DNA from: Sphagnum magellanicum
Lineage: Eukaryota > Streptophyta > Sphagnopsida > Sphagnales > Sphagnaceae
Assembly: GCA_021904315.1 (NCBI GenBank)
Contig: CM038910.1
Location: 24,500,256 to 24,564,255 of the forward strand
Direction: 5' to 3'
Length of the DNA stretch: 64,000 nt
The position numbers were made by a program, and so were the translations under genes. This document shows, piece after piece, positions 22,101 to 34,448 of this stretch (position 1 is its first letter; every line of letters begins with the position of its first letter). The notes beneath the pieces are model-generated. The model saw only the letters and a list, made by a program, of their open reading frames with translations. It did no database searches and was not told where the DNA came from.

Positions 22101-24590
22101 GGTTGAGAATTTAAATAAACAAGTGCATTCGTTTACCATGGATCACAAATTCCAAGATTACATAATGACATTCAAAATTATTTTGCTAATGATTACATTG
22201 TAAGGCTAGTCAAATTATACCCCCATGTTAGTAAAAATAAATGTACATTAATCAAATTCAAGAGTTTGAAAAACTAAAATATGTAATAGTGATGGTTGAA
22301 ACTACTAGGGCATAACTCCCTATTAAGCATCCTAAGGTGGTTATAATTGTTGAAATGAGGACAATACCCCCTAAAAGATATTTGGAAACAAAGTTGTTCA
22401 TCAAAGTAATCCCATTTAGGTTTTTAAAGACACATGACTTAAAACATTGCACCCAAAACTTAGGAAAGGGATGAATCAAATGTGTAACAAGGTGCAAACA
22501 AGATAATAGGAACCAACCTTATCACTTTGGTTGCTTACAAAATAGTGGTGCTTACTAGGATGAACATGTGGCAAATTGTGATTGGTTACAAAAGATCATG
22601 ATAAAAAAATATTCATTTTTTTCACAATGACATACTATATATATTTTTGAAAGCATGAATGATTATTATACATGATTATATCATTTTAAAGGTATTTCAA
22701 GTCCTTCAAAAAATGAGAAAAAAACAAAAATAATGGTTATAGTGATTCATGGATGTTAATTTGAATAATTTGAATTCATTGGATTCAATCGAAATTATAT
22801 CACATGTTTCCATAATATAATTGAAACATTGTGATGTAAAAATACTATAGACTTACAACATTTAATACAAAATTTGACACTAAAACATGAAAAATCAAGC
22901 ATTAGTTGCACTTGCTACGACTCATGTTAATGCGACTCAAGCTTTACCCAAGAATGTAAAAGAGGGGGCTAACATGATTGGAAACATATTTTTTTCTTCC
23001 TTGTAAGGTTGAATTATTTTCAATATTATTAACATGTTATGGGATGGGTATTTGAGCTTGGTCATTTTGTAAGGGTGATTGAGCCACCAATAAGTTTGAA
23101 GGGCCAGATGGGTTGCTATGCATCCTAAACAATAAACATGGTTGCATCACTTCAATGCATAATCAACATTTCGGGGATTAAAAACCAACATGAGTTGTTG
23201 CATATCTTGAATAATACACCTTAAATACAATTTATTAAAGGTGACATTTTATTGCACACCTTGAATAATTCATGTGATTGTGCCATTCCAATCCATAGTC
23301 GACATTTTGGATGTTATCCAAATCAAATCACTATTACAAAATGTGAGTGCAATTCACTAATCCCCATTCACTAGATTAGTGAATTCATTGCTTTTTCACT
23401 AGTCCCTGTTCATTACAACTAGTGAATTCACTCAAGATCCAGTGAAATCATTTATTGTATAGGGACACCTTTTGTTGTAATGAATGAAAATTATAACTCC
23501 ATGTAAATCTAAATCAAATAATTTACAATTTTATTCCCAAATGGAGTGCAATTAAATAACCCACTACATAATTACCACTTGTTATTTTATTATATTTTTA
23601 AATGATTTAATTTACATGTGAAAGTTGGTATCATGAATTGTAGAAATGGATCACAAGTTTAGTGATAATTCATTTTGACCAAGGTGTTCTAATTCAAATG
23701 GGATATGGTGGAGGTATTGTGTTCTTGTATAATCTCATATGTAAGGTTATAATTGATCATCCCTTGAGAAAAACCTTTTTGGGCCAAGGTGTTGAAATTC
23801 ATGATTTGGATTTCACAATTTGTTGGGATAATTGTTGTCCACATAACAACATATTGCACAATTCTTTGATCTTCATGTAGTTTAGAGTGCTAACATGTGA
23901 TTCATGGGTTAAAATTCTACTCTAACCGAAATCATGATCTATTGGTTTTATTTAATAATTTTTCTATGCACTAAACTTTTGAAATTGTAATATTAGTGTG
24001 AGACTAAATTCCAACATATGGGAATCAAATCCAAAATATTTTATACAAAATTTCATATTGAATTGAGTTTCATAACCAATTACATTAATGAATCACACCC
24101 CAATATGTTCTACAAAACTCCATAACAAATTAAACTTCATATTGAATTAGGTTAAGGGATTACACCACAATATTGTACTACCAAAACACGTAGCCTAAGG
24201 TTTTGAAACAATAAATTTAACATTGTTATTTAATTTTTGTTACATGCTATAGCATGCATTGCATCCTTATTTTGGTTTGTTTAATGAGACCTTGGGGGGT
24301 GAGGAGTGGGGGGTGTGAAAGAAAAATTTTCCATGTGTATTGATTTCTTAATTTACAAGATTGATGAACAAACTTTACAATGATGTCAAGGAGGTAAAAA
24401 ATTTATGCATACTTAGAAAGAATTGAAGCTTTTGTGGAGGGTGGGAGGGGGAGAGGAAGGGGCCTAGAAAAAAATCAAGAAGTAGAGCATGTGGGTGAAA
24501 ATTGGGCATGATGGAATTAGTTCTAATGAAAATTCTACATTCACACAATGATGTAATATGTCATTTTCTCTTTGATTAACCACAAGTATG
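16151..24590. other. Long AT-rich gene desert
   Basis: No gene is supported. Open frames are 60-80 codons and lack motifs. The sequence has no continuous coding pattern, no recognisable LTRs and no tRNA-like fold. Short local echoes such as ACAAACATGAARTGTTTCATCC (20600 and 20950) suggest old decayed repeats. One inverted-repeat spot is at 23351-23434. Confidence 0.5.
23351..23434. repeat. Two adjacent inverted repeats around TTCACTA
   Basis: AATTCACTAATC is followed after a short loop by GATTAGTGAATT, a perfect 12-bp palindromic pair. Directly after it, TTCACTAGT pairs with ACTAGTGAA across about 20 bp. They could be foldback element debris. Confidence 0.55.
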
Positions 24591-24594
24591 CTTT

Positions 24595-25565
24595 CGTAGG
24601 ATTGTGAATCATAAATTTGCACTTTTAAAAGCATTCAAAACTTAACTAACCATAAACACCTTGAATTTAACATAAATAATACTTAAGTTTAATCACATTT
24701 GCCCTAACATAACAACTTTAGTAACCACATGCACCCTTAAGCAAGTGCATCGAACATTTTCAAGGACTGGATATATATACCACTTGGATAACCTTGGTTC
24801 TCCATAGACCTTAGAGGTTATCCAAGGGAAATAGTCATGTAATTTGTGGTTAAGTATAGACTAGAAACCTCATTATATATATTCAAAACCCAACATCATG
24901 GTCTACTGGTTGATGAAACAAATGCATCAATGCATCAATGCATCAAAACTTCCATAGTTTATTGCAATTTTTAATGAAATTTAATTAATTGTAAATCTAC
25001 CATTTTGTCTTTAGATAACTCCTTTTACATGTTTTTTTAGGATGGTGAATCATAAACTTTCACTTTTAAAAGCATTCAAAACTTTAACTAAACAAAAACA
25101 CCTTGAATTTAGTAGAGATAACTTTTCAAAAAGGACTTCACCCCTTATAATATTTACCTTGACCACTTTCCATACATGCCTAAAGATTTGTCAAACAAAT
25201 AATACTTAAGTTTAGCAACATTTTCCTTAATAGAACTACTTCAATAACCACATACACCTTTAAGTAAGTGCATTGACCATTTTCAAGGACCCGAAGGCCC
25301 TTGTAATTATAATATAGATACCACTTCTCCATTGACCCCAAAGGTTATCCAATGAAGGAGTCTTGTAAATTTTGACCCCATAATCTAATAGGACCTGAAC
25401 ATGAATCATGTTTAATAAACCATAACAGAACTCCTATCTAGTAAACCTTAATAGGACTACAAACCCCATAATATAATATATGATATCCCAACATCATGAT
25501 CTGTTGGTTGATGAAATAAATGCATCAAGAATCACCAATACATTGAAATGCATCAATGCATCAAA
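24595..25565. repeat. Local duplication, two diverged ~350-530 bp units
   Basis: Unit 1 (24595-24950) and unit 2 (25035-25565) share the same order of words: GTGAATCATAAA, CACTTTTAAAAGCATTCAAA, ACACCTTGAATTTA, AATACTTAAGTTTA, CCATTTTCAAGGAC and CCCAACATCATG, ending in ATGCATCAATGCATCAA. They have diverged by point changes and indels. No coding content is seen. Confidence 0.7.
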
Positions 25566-26340
25566 CTTCAATATTTTGCTACAAGGTTGTTCATGTACAA
25601 GATATTGTAGGGATAGCCAATTTGATCTACCAAATTTGCAAAGACAACAAAGCTAACAAACATGGTGAAAAAAACCTCCAAAGGCCTCAATTTTACTTTC
25701 ATTTAAATAGTTTTTAGACATGAGTCATTCCAAATTTCCACCTTCAATGCCACCCTTCTTGACCTTCATTGTAAACCTAATTTCCACCACCCGTATTTTT
25801 CTCCCATTTCAGTAGCTCCTAGCAAACATCTTAGCACATTGGAACACCATGTGCACTTGGAAAAATGATAAATGCAAATATATTAAAACAACAAGCATTG
25901 GCTGCTTGTGATCTTTGCTACCCACAAACATGTACTTCTAACTTATATCCTATAATTGTTATTAATTTCACAATGTCAATAGAAACCTTGATTTGGATGG
26001 ACATAACATCAATTCTACCTATGGATCAATTAAACAAAACAAAAAAAGAGAGAATATGACCTAGTTGTAAATGAATTTTAAAGAACTCATAGAAGGGCAA
26101 TCTAAAACAATGGCAACACATGGAAAAAAACTCATTGGGAATAGATTTTGACATACATGTAAAGTGGCTTGCTTATCAAAGGTTTGGTTGATAGACATTA
26201 CTTCAATTTTGCAATTTATAATTATCAACTGTCATGCTCATCTACCAACTGTCAATAGACAACACCTTTGTGAATTATGCCCAACACGTTTGTTGATTAT
26301 TCATATGTATTTAATAAACCTCTTACATAATGTGTTATAG
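25566..26340. other. AT-rich spacer, no gene seen
   Basis: No supported gene or clear repeat. One 64-codon open frame on the plus strand has no motif. Confidence 0.4.
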
Positions 26341-26349
26341 GTGGCATAG

Positions 26350-28000
26350 AAATTTTGGATGCCATAATCAAATGAAAATACATAAATGCAGGTGGTGAAT
26401 TTTCTAATAGGTAATAAGACTTGCTACTTGGACATGATCTCTCATACCATAGCCTTCATATGACATAGTCTCCTTCAAACCACTATTGCCCCCAAGCATT
26501 TGTGAAATGTTCTTTGACCATATGGACAGGAATATTAACGAGCATAATCTAAAAGATTTCATTTATAGAACTTTGGCATAACATTGTTATATTGTCACCC
26601 ACAACATCATCAACCATTTCCTCCCCTCCACTCCCATATTCCACTTCTACATCTGCATTTTGTAGGATTTACTTGGCCTCAAATCAATGGGTAGGTTTCA
26701 ATTTGGTCAAACACCAAGGTTGGATGTGGTTAGAATATTCACATTCAAACTCTGCATCCTAATCTTCACATTTGGGACAATGGCATGAAAGGTTTTGAAA
26801 TTCAACTAATGTAGAATCATTAGAGGAAACAAATCGAACCTAATGTGCTTTGTGGTTGCCATGTATTGTATGGCATTCAAAAAGTTGTGATTTGTCCACA
26901 TCATCTTTCTTTACTTCCTAAAAAGAGTTAAGGACAATCCTCCTAACATTGGGGTGGGCAACATGTTGTCTTATGGCCTCCTCTCTTAAAAAAATGACCA
27001 CATCAAATGCAAATTGAAGTCACTTTGCATTAGGCTTAATTTATTCTTTTCGAATCTCCCTTTTTAACAATGCACTTGCCCCCATCCACTTCCCCCTTCC
27101 CATGATTAGTAGAAAAATAGTTCCAAATCATCTAACAACCAGAAAGTAATTCACACATAATCATGTTATGATATCGTGGTAGAAAATTGCCCATTGCATC
27201 CATTAGACCATACAACATGTCGTTTCAGGAAACAACCTCTCTCCTTTAAGAACTCCTAATTCAACTTAAAAGCATGTTGAACATATAATGTATTATGTTT
27301 TTTTTCATTCAAGATGTAGTAATACACCTCCTTTAATATTCCAGATTCTCGATGTGTTGGATTAGGTGCAGGATTATGATGATACATGATGTGCACTAGA
27401 ATTATAATCTGGAACAAAAACCAGTGCATGTCCTAGATCTTGTTATGCACCTTGAAAGCATAATTCTATGAGAAATCAATACAAGAAACAACAATGTTAG
27501 GTGTCAAATTTGGCACATATGCCTTAAATTCCTTCTCCTGTCGCTTTGATGTAAAATTGCGTACTACAAACTCTTGTAATTTGGGTTTTAGGTAGTCTAT
27601 CAGCTCACATGGTTTTGTCTCACAATACTTTGACCTTGAGACTTTTTGTCACGACTTTCATTAGTTTTCCCAACAACAACATAGTTCATCTTGCGCCAAG
27701 TGACAAGTCTTTCTAAAGTCAATTCAAATGGGTAGTTTTAAAAGGTTTGGATCCCACAAGTTTTTACACTCCCCCAACAAGCATTCCCTTTGAGGAAAGG
27801 CTAACATATCAATCTTGGGACATAAAATGGATGAACATAAATTGTCAATCTTTTAAAACATTTGAGATGGGTTTTACACTCTCTTGCACTAATATCTTCT
27901 CCATTTGGGTGACAAATTTTTGTACAAGAACAATTGCATTGCCCATGGACCCCTTTTGCTTGACTTCTAATACCATTTAGACTTTCCTTCAACTCATTGA
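26350..28000 (-). pseudogene. Decayed copy of an unnamed protein-coding element or gene
   Basis: Reading the minus strand from 28000 down gives long stretches of sensible protein interrupted by several stops and shifts. Recognisable pieces are RHVVWSNGCNGQF (near 27210), MIWNYFSTNHGKGEVDG (near 27080), FAFDVVIFLREEAIRQHVAH (near 27000), EVKKDDVDKSQLFECHTIHG (near 26900), EHFTNAWGQ and SYYLLENSPPAFMYFHLIMA (near 26400). I recall similar SDGC-GQF and W-Y-F-HGKGE-DG motifs in uncharacterised multicopy proteins of plants and animals, but I cannot name the family. It may be transposon-derived. It is clearly not functional. Confidence 0.45.
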
Positions 28001-28990
28001 TTTCAGTGTGATATTAACAACAACAAGTGTTCCACTCATGTAACTTTTTAACAAACCAAGGTTTCAAAGACTAGAATTTTGACAACATCACTTGCACATT
28101 AGGATGTTTCTCATTGAACATTATAAAAAACTCTAGCTACAAAACAAAAAAAAAAAAAAAAAAAGTAAATTTATCCAACTTGATCATATATTTTTCAAAA
28201 GTGCAAAATAAATTTCACACCCCAAAAACATTAACTACACATTAATTATACCATATGCACAAACCCTATAGTGACATATTTAAAAGCAATCCAAGTGTTT
28301 TTTTTCACAAAAGCATAGTTGTAACTTGAACAAGGATTAGATAGACTTCACCACTCAAGTTCTATCCATTAACCCACACATTACAAGAAAGCTAATTGGG
28401 TATGTTGATAATTTGGTTTATAATTTATTAGATCAAGAAAAAGGTTTTTACCCCATTGAGTTCCATAATATACATGTCAAGCTTAAAAAACCATGTAACC
28501 AAATGTCATTATTTTAAGTAATTGTTCCTAAATTAAAGTCTCATTCAAATGGACTTGAGCTCTTATCATTTGCACCTAAATACCATTGAATTTCAATATA
28601 TGCACCAATCATAACTTCCAAGCAAAAAAAAATTAGTTTGATATTTTGTATCAAAGAAAAGCCTTAACCCTAATCTGAACAAAATTATGAAAGTGCTAAA
28701 GCTTTATCACAATGATCATCCCAAATTTTTCCAAAGCACATACTCATTATAATTATGTTTCATCAAATGACAATGTACATATAGACAACAATTAATAACT
28801 ATTTTAGAAACCTTAAACACTTTATAATCAATGTTTAACATCACTTTAGCCTTACCAAAGTGATGACTCAGCAAGTTGTTCCAAAGCACATATTGATCTA
28901 TTCCACATCATTTAGTTTAATGTACACAACACAAACACCTTGAACTCAATGGGCAAACATTTTCAATTTAGGAATAGTCTTTCAATTTTG
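28001..28990. other. AT-rich spacer, no gene seen
   Basis: Nothing recognisable apart from an A-run near 28145. No open frame with a motif. Confidence 0.4.
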
Positions 28991-29690
28991 CTATATTGAA
29001 AAATTTAAGTGCTAATTTATGTGTGCTTTTTGAGATTTTCAGTAGCTAAAATTTAACGAAAATTTAAGAAAAATCATCTGATCATCTAGCCAAGAGTGTA
29101 GAAGGATATTTTTAAAAAGTTACTTTCATATTTAGCTTGTGGCCAAATTTGGTAAAATCTTCCTTTGGATCATCGCCACTCTGGCTACATAACAAAATTG
29201 ACCAAAAACACATTGCATGTTGTCTGTCACACACAGAAAATATAGTGGGTTAGTGGTAGGTATAATAATATTGATATTACTGGTAGGTTATTGGTAAGTA
29301 TATTCTTCATATGATATATTATGGTAGGTATTGATTCTTGTCAAGGACAGATGATAAAAATGAGTATGATTTTTAGGACATGTCATAACATTTTTTGTTT
29401 GGTTTGTGGACCTTTTGAAAATTTATATTATTGCATTTATGGGATAAAAGTGTGATGCTATTGGGAACACCCTTGTGGAACACGTTTGAAACCTGGGGAA
29501 TATCATTGAGAAGTTGTGGGGAACATGGTGGGAACAAAATTTTAAGAAGAATTATGCCCCCTGACCCCTCCCAAAAGGAAATAAGGTGAGCCTTCTTGAG
29601 TGCATGTGCAGTTGGCTCAATTGATTGCATGCAAATAAGCACTTGGCCATCTCATCAGCTCCATGGAAATATACACTAAGCCATTTCAAC
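28991..29690. repeat. Interspersed ~700 bp repeat, copy 1
   Basis: From CTATATTGAAAAATTTAAGTG to CTAAGCCATTTCAAC, this matches 56518-57238 closely in the same orientation. The central part (about 29235-29330) differs. Both copies hold the same 89-codon minus-strand open frame, which shows no motif and is probably incidental. No terminal inverted repeat or target duplication was recognised. The 5' ~200 bp also resembles the satellite at 62011-63100. Confidence 0.8.
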
Positions 29691-30195
29691 GGTTGCATGC
29701 AAATTCTAGTTGTCACCATTTTTGACCTGAACCAATACAAAATTTTCCCGAAGTGTGAATAACTATATTGTACAAGGTGTTGAATATGCTTGTCTCTCTA
29801 GGTGTGAAAGGAAAAACGTTATGGCCAATGAAACTGTTGGATTTTTTTTCTTAGTGATCTCGAACTTGATTAAGGTAAGGATTTGATTCACTGACACAAG
29901 CAGGTGAGAGCAAGGTGTTTGGAGACTTACTGCAAAGTGAACATAGTTCTGCTGCAGGATTGTTGCTGAAGGAATGAATGAAAATGGGTGCTATGGTTGA
30001 GGCTTGCTCTTCTCTTTTAAGGCAATATCTTTATTAGCTTGAATTCTGAATTTTCACTAAATTCTTCCAAAAGATTGTGGCATTAGATGATAGTACCACA
30101 GATTTGGGTACAGTGAAGTCCTAGATTCCCTTGGGGTACAGCGCCAAGTTCAGGCATCGAAGGACAGAGTTTACCGAGTGCAAGCTGTTGAGGCT
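29691..30195. other. Spacer downstream of the degenerate zinc-ribbon gene
   Basis: No supported gene. On the minus strand it is the 3' flank of the locus at 30196-32006. Confidence 0.4.
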
Positions 30196-32006
30196 CTAAC
30201 GTCTGTGCGATTCAAGAAATTGCGCTCTTTGTGTTACTCTCTTCATTTTGAGCATTCTTGATGTCCTATACTCAGTTTTCCTTTGTGAGTGTTTGTATTC
30301 TTTGAAATACTCATAGATGTCCTTCTCCTTCCAATGCATTTGAATAGTCAACCCCTGATAGTGAAAAATGAATCCAGCTAGAGTCCCACTGTGTTCCTTG
30401 ATGAAATTCTTGACATCTGCCTGAGAAATCTCATTGTGCCACATATTGGTAGAGAAGAATGAATGGATCCTAGGATCCTCAATGTTGCTGAACCAGGTCC
30501 TCACAGACTTCAAGTTCATGTGTAAATCCTCCATTGCTGTGGATAGTATTTTTTCAGGAATTCTCTTCCCTGCAATTCACCTTTTGCACGCTTCTCAAAT
30601 ATGCGCTCATATGTTGGCATCGGAACTTGATTCTCCAAATCTGATTATAATGCCAAAATATATGAGTAAATTAGTACAATAATTTTCAAAGGACAAACAA
30701 GAACATATTGAGCAATTTCTTGAAATCTACCATAGAAATGTAACAATAGCAAAGATGAACCAACTTAATTGTGGCTGTAGTTGTTCCATTGGATGCCTCA
30801 ACAACTGACTCCTGGTCATTCTCTTCACCTACACCAGATCAATAAAAACAGATTACCGTAACTTACCTCAAGGCCATTTTGACACTAATTATAATTTTTT
30901 CAGAATCATGAATGCATATTAAATCATGAATATGTATTCATTCATTTTCATAATCACAATGCTTAAAAATTATCATAACCATAGAACTCAATTCCTGCAT
31001 CCTTTGGAACTAGGCTATTTTATGCTCATCTATACACTTGCACCAAATTTTTCTCTTACATTCTAATGTATGAAACGGGCAGTAACAAAAAAACTGTTGA
31101 CTACACAAAAGACAATATGTTGCCTATGTTGTAAGTTACCTGTTGTTGCTGCCATGGAAGGTATCGCAGTTGTTGCCAAAGAAGGAACAACCTATGCCAT
31201 TGCTACATGTCTTATCATTGTTGTCACAGCACGTGTTCACGCTGTTGTTGCCGTTGCTACATGTTTTGATATTGTTGTCATAACAAGTGTTCACGCTGTT
31301 GTTGCGAAAGTAGGAGCCTGTCTTGTTGCTGCTGCTACACGTTTATTGATTGCTGCCACAGCATGTGCTCCCGCTACTATTGCCATGTCTAGTGTTGCCA
31401 AGGAAGGAGTAACATGTGTTGCTGCTGCTACATGTTTTGTGATTGTCTTCGCAACATGTTTTTGTGATGTCGTTGCCAAGGAAAGAGCATCTGATTATCC
31501 ACATATCATTGCAATGCCAAAATAAACATGTAAGTTGACCTGCCTTGGAGTTGCAGCTGGAGTTTTCGTTGTCACATGGAAACCACACATGTGAAAATCA
31601 AAGATTAAATTGACCTGAAGAGCATGAAATACATTCAAATAGAACATGACACAAATGCATTCATAAAGAGTTTATAGATTCAACCTGTTGAGAGCTCTGA
31701 AATCTCAGAGACTCATTTCGAGGACATTGCTGGTCAAATGATGTTTGTTGCATCCTTCTTTTGTCTAGAAATTCCCTTTTGCTTGTTAACTATTTTCATA
31801 CTTGTAAGACTTGTCAAGCTGAGAGATTCCATGAATGCATTGTTCCTCTGTATGTTCAAGTTTCTCTGCTGTTCATATTCAGGAGTCAATTGCCCTAACT
31901 CTGCAGGTGTCTCAAACTTCCGAGGATATCCACAGAATGCACAGAATTTTGCTTGTGAGAGGCCAAAAGGCTCCAAACAGTTTTGACATTCATATCCGGT
32001 CACCAT
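30196..32006 (-). pseudogene. Degenerate multi-exon gene with N-terminal zinc ribbon (unrecognised)
   Basis: On the minus strand, 32006-31734 encodes YECQNC...CAFCGYPRK, a four-cysteine zinc ribbon, then ELGQLTPEYEQQRNLNIQRN. Further exon-like pieces are near 31590-31540 (VTTKTPAATPRQ), near 30835-30765 (ENDQESVVEASNGTTTATIK) and near 30645-30560 (VPMPTYERIFEKRAKGELQ). The last, 30534-30196, encodes a 112-aa run containing VRTWFSNIEDPRIHSFF and AGFIFHYQGLTIQMHW. Two TGA codons follow the first piece in frame, and the last two pieces are offset by one frame without room for an intron. It is therefore probably a pseudogene, though a mis-read splice pattern is possible. I do not recognise the family. 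A minisatellite lies between its pieces. Confidence 0.45.
31141..31500. repeat. Coding-like minisatellite, about 4-5 units
   Basis: Degenerate units of about 55-90 bp contain GTTGTTGCCAAAGAAGGA, GCTACATGT and GTGTTCACGCT. They keep one plus-strand frame open (31070-31525, 151 codons) as a Val/Ala/Cys-rich pattern, and a minus frame is also largely open. Openness in both strands is a property of the repeat and does not by itself show a protein. Confidence 0.6.
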
Positions 32007-33800
32007 CTGCCTGTCACACGCCTGTCACACACAACACTTGTGAAATGTGAACAAGTGAACACAGCAGTCGTCACACACTGATTCACAAACTTGAAGGAAA
32101 GCTAGGCCAAACAAAGTTTTGTCGCCAAACAAGTGCAAAGTTGCAAGACAAGGTTCCAAAACTAGCATAAAACTTCTTGAGCAAAGTATCACAAACCTGT
32201 AATGATTAGATCTGTCCTGAAATTTTCAGTGTAGTCGCAAAGCTTTCAACACGATTTGGTGAGAGATATGGGCGTATTGATGCAAGGAAAGCAAGATTAC
32301 AGTAACAAACAAACTCTGTGACCAACAAGAAAAGTAACAGGCAAGCATAAGCAAACAATGTCTCTGTCAACAAACCATCATGAACACACACATGAACGAT
32401 TACCGATACATGAACGGAGCTGATGTTTTAGCATGGCTCTCAGACATCAAATCCAAGATTTCTTATTCATCTACAACATATTAGAGCTACCTATCATAAA
32501 CTTTAACACCTACCTAATAATATCAATGATTTTTTGGGCGAATTTTGGCACTGTGGCTATTAAAAAAAAATTGAATTTTTTTTGTTTTTGAAGTGTAAAT
32601 TCAAAGAAAAATGGCAAAAAAATCAGCAAAAGTTTCAAGAGCGAAAAATTGGGGAAAACAAAACACCTCTACCTAATGTGGCTAAAAGTAATTGGAAATA
32701 TAAATAAATATTGTAAATCTCATTTCTTTTCTTTCCCTTTTCTGGAAAAGGGGTTTGGTGGGAGGAAGAGAAAAGAGGTATGGGGGGGGGTGGGGGAGCT
32801 TAGGGGTTTGTGGGTTTCATGGGAGGGTTTAGAACTTAGGCCCTTGAATTTTGGGGGATTTCCATAATAAACAAGTTGATCAAGAATATTTTTCAAAATA
32901 TTTCTTCTTCTTCTTCTTCTTCTTCTTCTTCTGCTTTAATTTTTTTTTAATGGTGTTAGAGAAAATTTGGTTAACTTTTTCCCCAAAACTAAAAAGAGGT
33001 TTTTTATCCCATACAATTTCATTACCTTTTCAATTGTGTCAATTCCATAAGTAAGTAACTCAATCATTAACTAGCTTATTCACTAATTTCCTATATACCT
33101 ACAACCTGTGTACTTATTACCTACCTATCTACCTATTAACAGTAATAGGTAATAATGGCATCAAATATTAATTAAAAGTTACTATTGATTAATTCATTAA
33201 TCAATAATCAACATCCATAAATAACTAATATTAATTAGTTAATTAATATGTAATATTAATCAATTAAATAATTACTCAATATTAATTAATTGCATCATAA
33301 TTATTGATAAGGGAAAAAATAGTATATATAAGTTTAAATCATTGTTTTTGCACCTTTAATATACCTTTAATGTACATTTCACCATATCCTTACATTAAAC
33401 CCTACAAATATGTTGATAATATTCATAATATATATTTATTATAGTCTAAGTAGACTTTTTACAATCCTAAATATGTATGCTTATCATGCACATAATACAC
33501 ATTGTACAATTTTAGTGCTACATTTTCAAGTTATTTGTAATTAAATTTTGGTTACACATGCAACTATTAGGCCATGGGGGCTTATTCATGGATGAATATA
33601 ATCCTATAAACATGCACATAGGAGGATAATGAAGATAGTAGTTGCACAGCAGTCACAATATAGTCATAAACTTTCCCCAAATTTGGTGAAGTTGGTAAAT
33701 ATTTACAAAAATGGTTATAAACAACACATAATTGCAAGTAGTCACAAATAAGATCAACTTGTTGTTTACCCTTCTAAACTCATGAACAATGTAGAGAAAA
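32007..33800. other. AT-rich spacer with simple repeats
   Basis: No gene supported. It includes a TTC microsatellite at about 32904-32932 and a G-rich run near 32785. Short TATTAATTA-rich sequence lies at 33120-33320. The zinc-ribbon locus at 30196-32006 may have had upstream exons here, but none could be recognised. Confidence 0.4.
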
Positions 33801-34255
33801 ACTACAGTACCATAAAACGTGAAGCTTTAGCTTTGGTGTTTGCACTTCATAAGTTCAAACATTACCTATTAGGTAATAAGTTTGTGTTCTATGTTGACCA
33901 TATGGCTCTAGTCTATCTAATCAATAAACCATAGGTTTCAAGTTGTATTGCTAGATGATTAGTTTTATTTTTGGAGTATGAATTTATAATAGTATATAAG
34001 GTAGGACGTACATATGTAATGGTAGATGCATTATTTAGGCTACTAAATACTATAGAACCAATAGGTGTACATGATTAAACCACATATGCAACTTTGTACC
34101 ATTTATAGCCAATTTAGATGGAGGAGGTAAAGGATTATTTGTAGACAAGACAAATGTTCAAAATTTTGACCATCACTCAAAAGTAAAGGCTAGCAAAAAA
34201 AGAAGAACCATTCATGGTATAGGATGGAATACTAAATCAAATGGGTTAGGACAAT
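33800..34255 (+). mobile_element. Older Ty3/gypsy relic (RNase H region), left part
   Basis: Fossil. Translation shows an RNase H-like stretch (REALALVFALHKFKHYLLG, then YEFIIVYKVG) typical of Ty3/gypsy polyproteins. It is broken and much more decayed than the younger element at 34256-40536, which is inserted into it. Fragments of integrase character continue to the right of that insertion at 40537-40680 and about 41270-41460. Confidence 0.7.
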
Positions 34256-34448
34256 TGTCATGGCCTAGGATATTTTGGAATATTTTTGGCAATATCATGG
34301 CCTAGGATATTTTGGGACTAGTATGGTTTAGGGTTATAAAAGGAGATAGTCTGGGGAACAACCCTTCAGCAGATCAACACCAGTTGATGGATCAATAAAG
34401 CTTGTCTTGTCTTGAAATTCTCCACTTGTTTGTAGTCGGTCCATAACA
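34256..34448 (+). repeat. 5' LTR of the chromovirus element
   Basis: It starts TGTCATGGCCTAGG and ends GGTCCATAACA. It contains a TATAAAAGG-type TATA motif near 34337 and an AATAAA near 34393. It has just over one copy of the 37-bp CCTAGGATATTTTGGG subrepeat that is amplified in the other LTR. Confidence 0.93.

Noticed and set aside
16151-24590. Possible tRNA, rRNA or coding exons in the gene desert
   Set aside because: No cloverleaf-like segments, no rRNA-like conserved words and no multi-exon protein pattern were found by eye.
29373-29642. 89-codon minus-strand frame conserved in both copies of the 700 bp repeat
   Set aside because: Conservation is explained by the recent similarity of the two repeats. 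Changes are not concentrated at silent sites as far as I can see, and no motif is present.
31070-31525. 151-codon plus-strand Val/Ala/Cys-rich open frame as a protein
   Set aside because: Generated by a minisatellite that is open on both strands. No signal or domain apart from the repeat.
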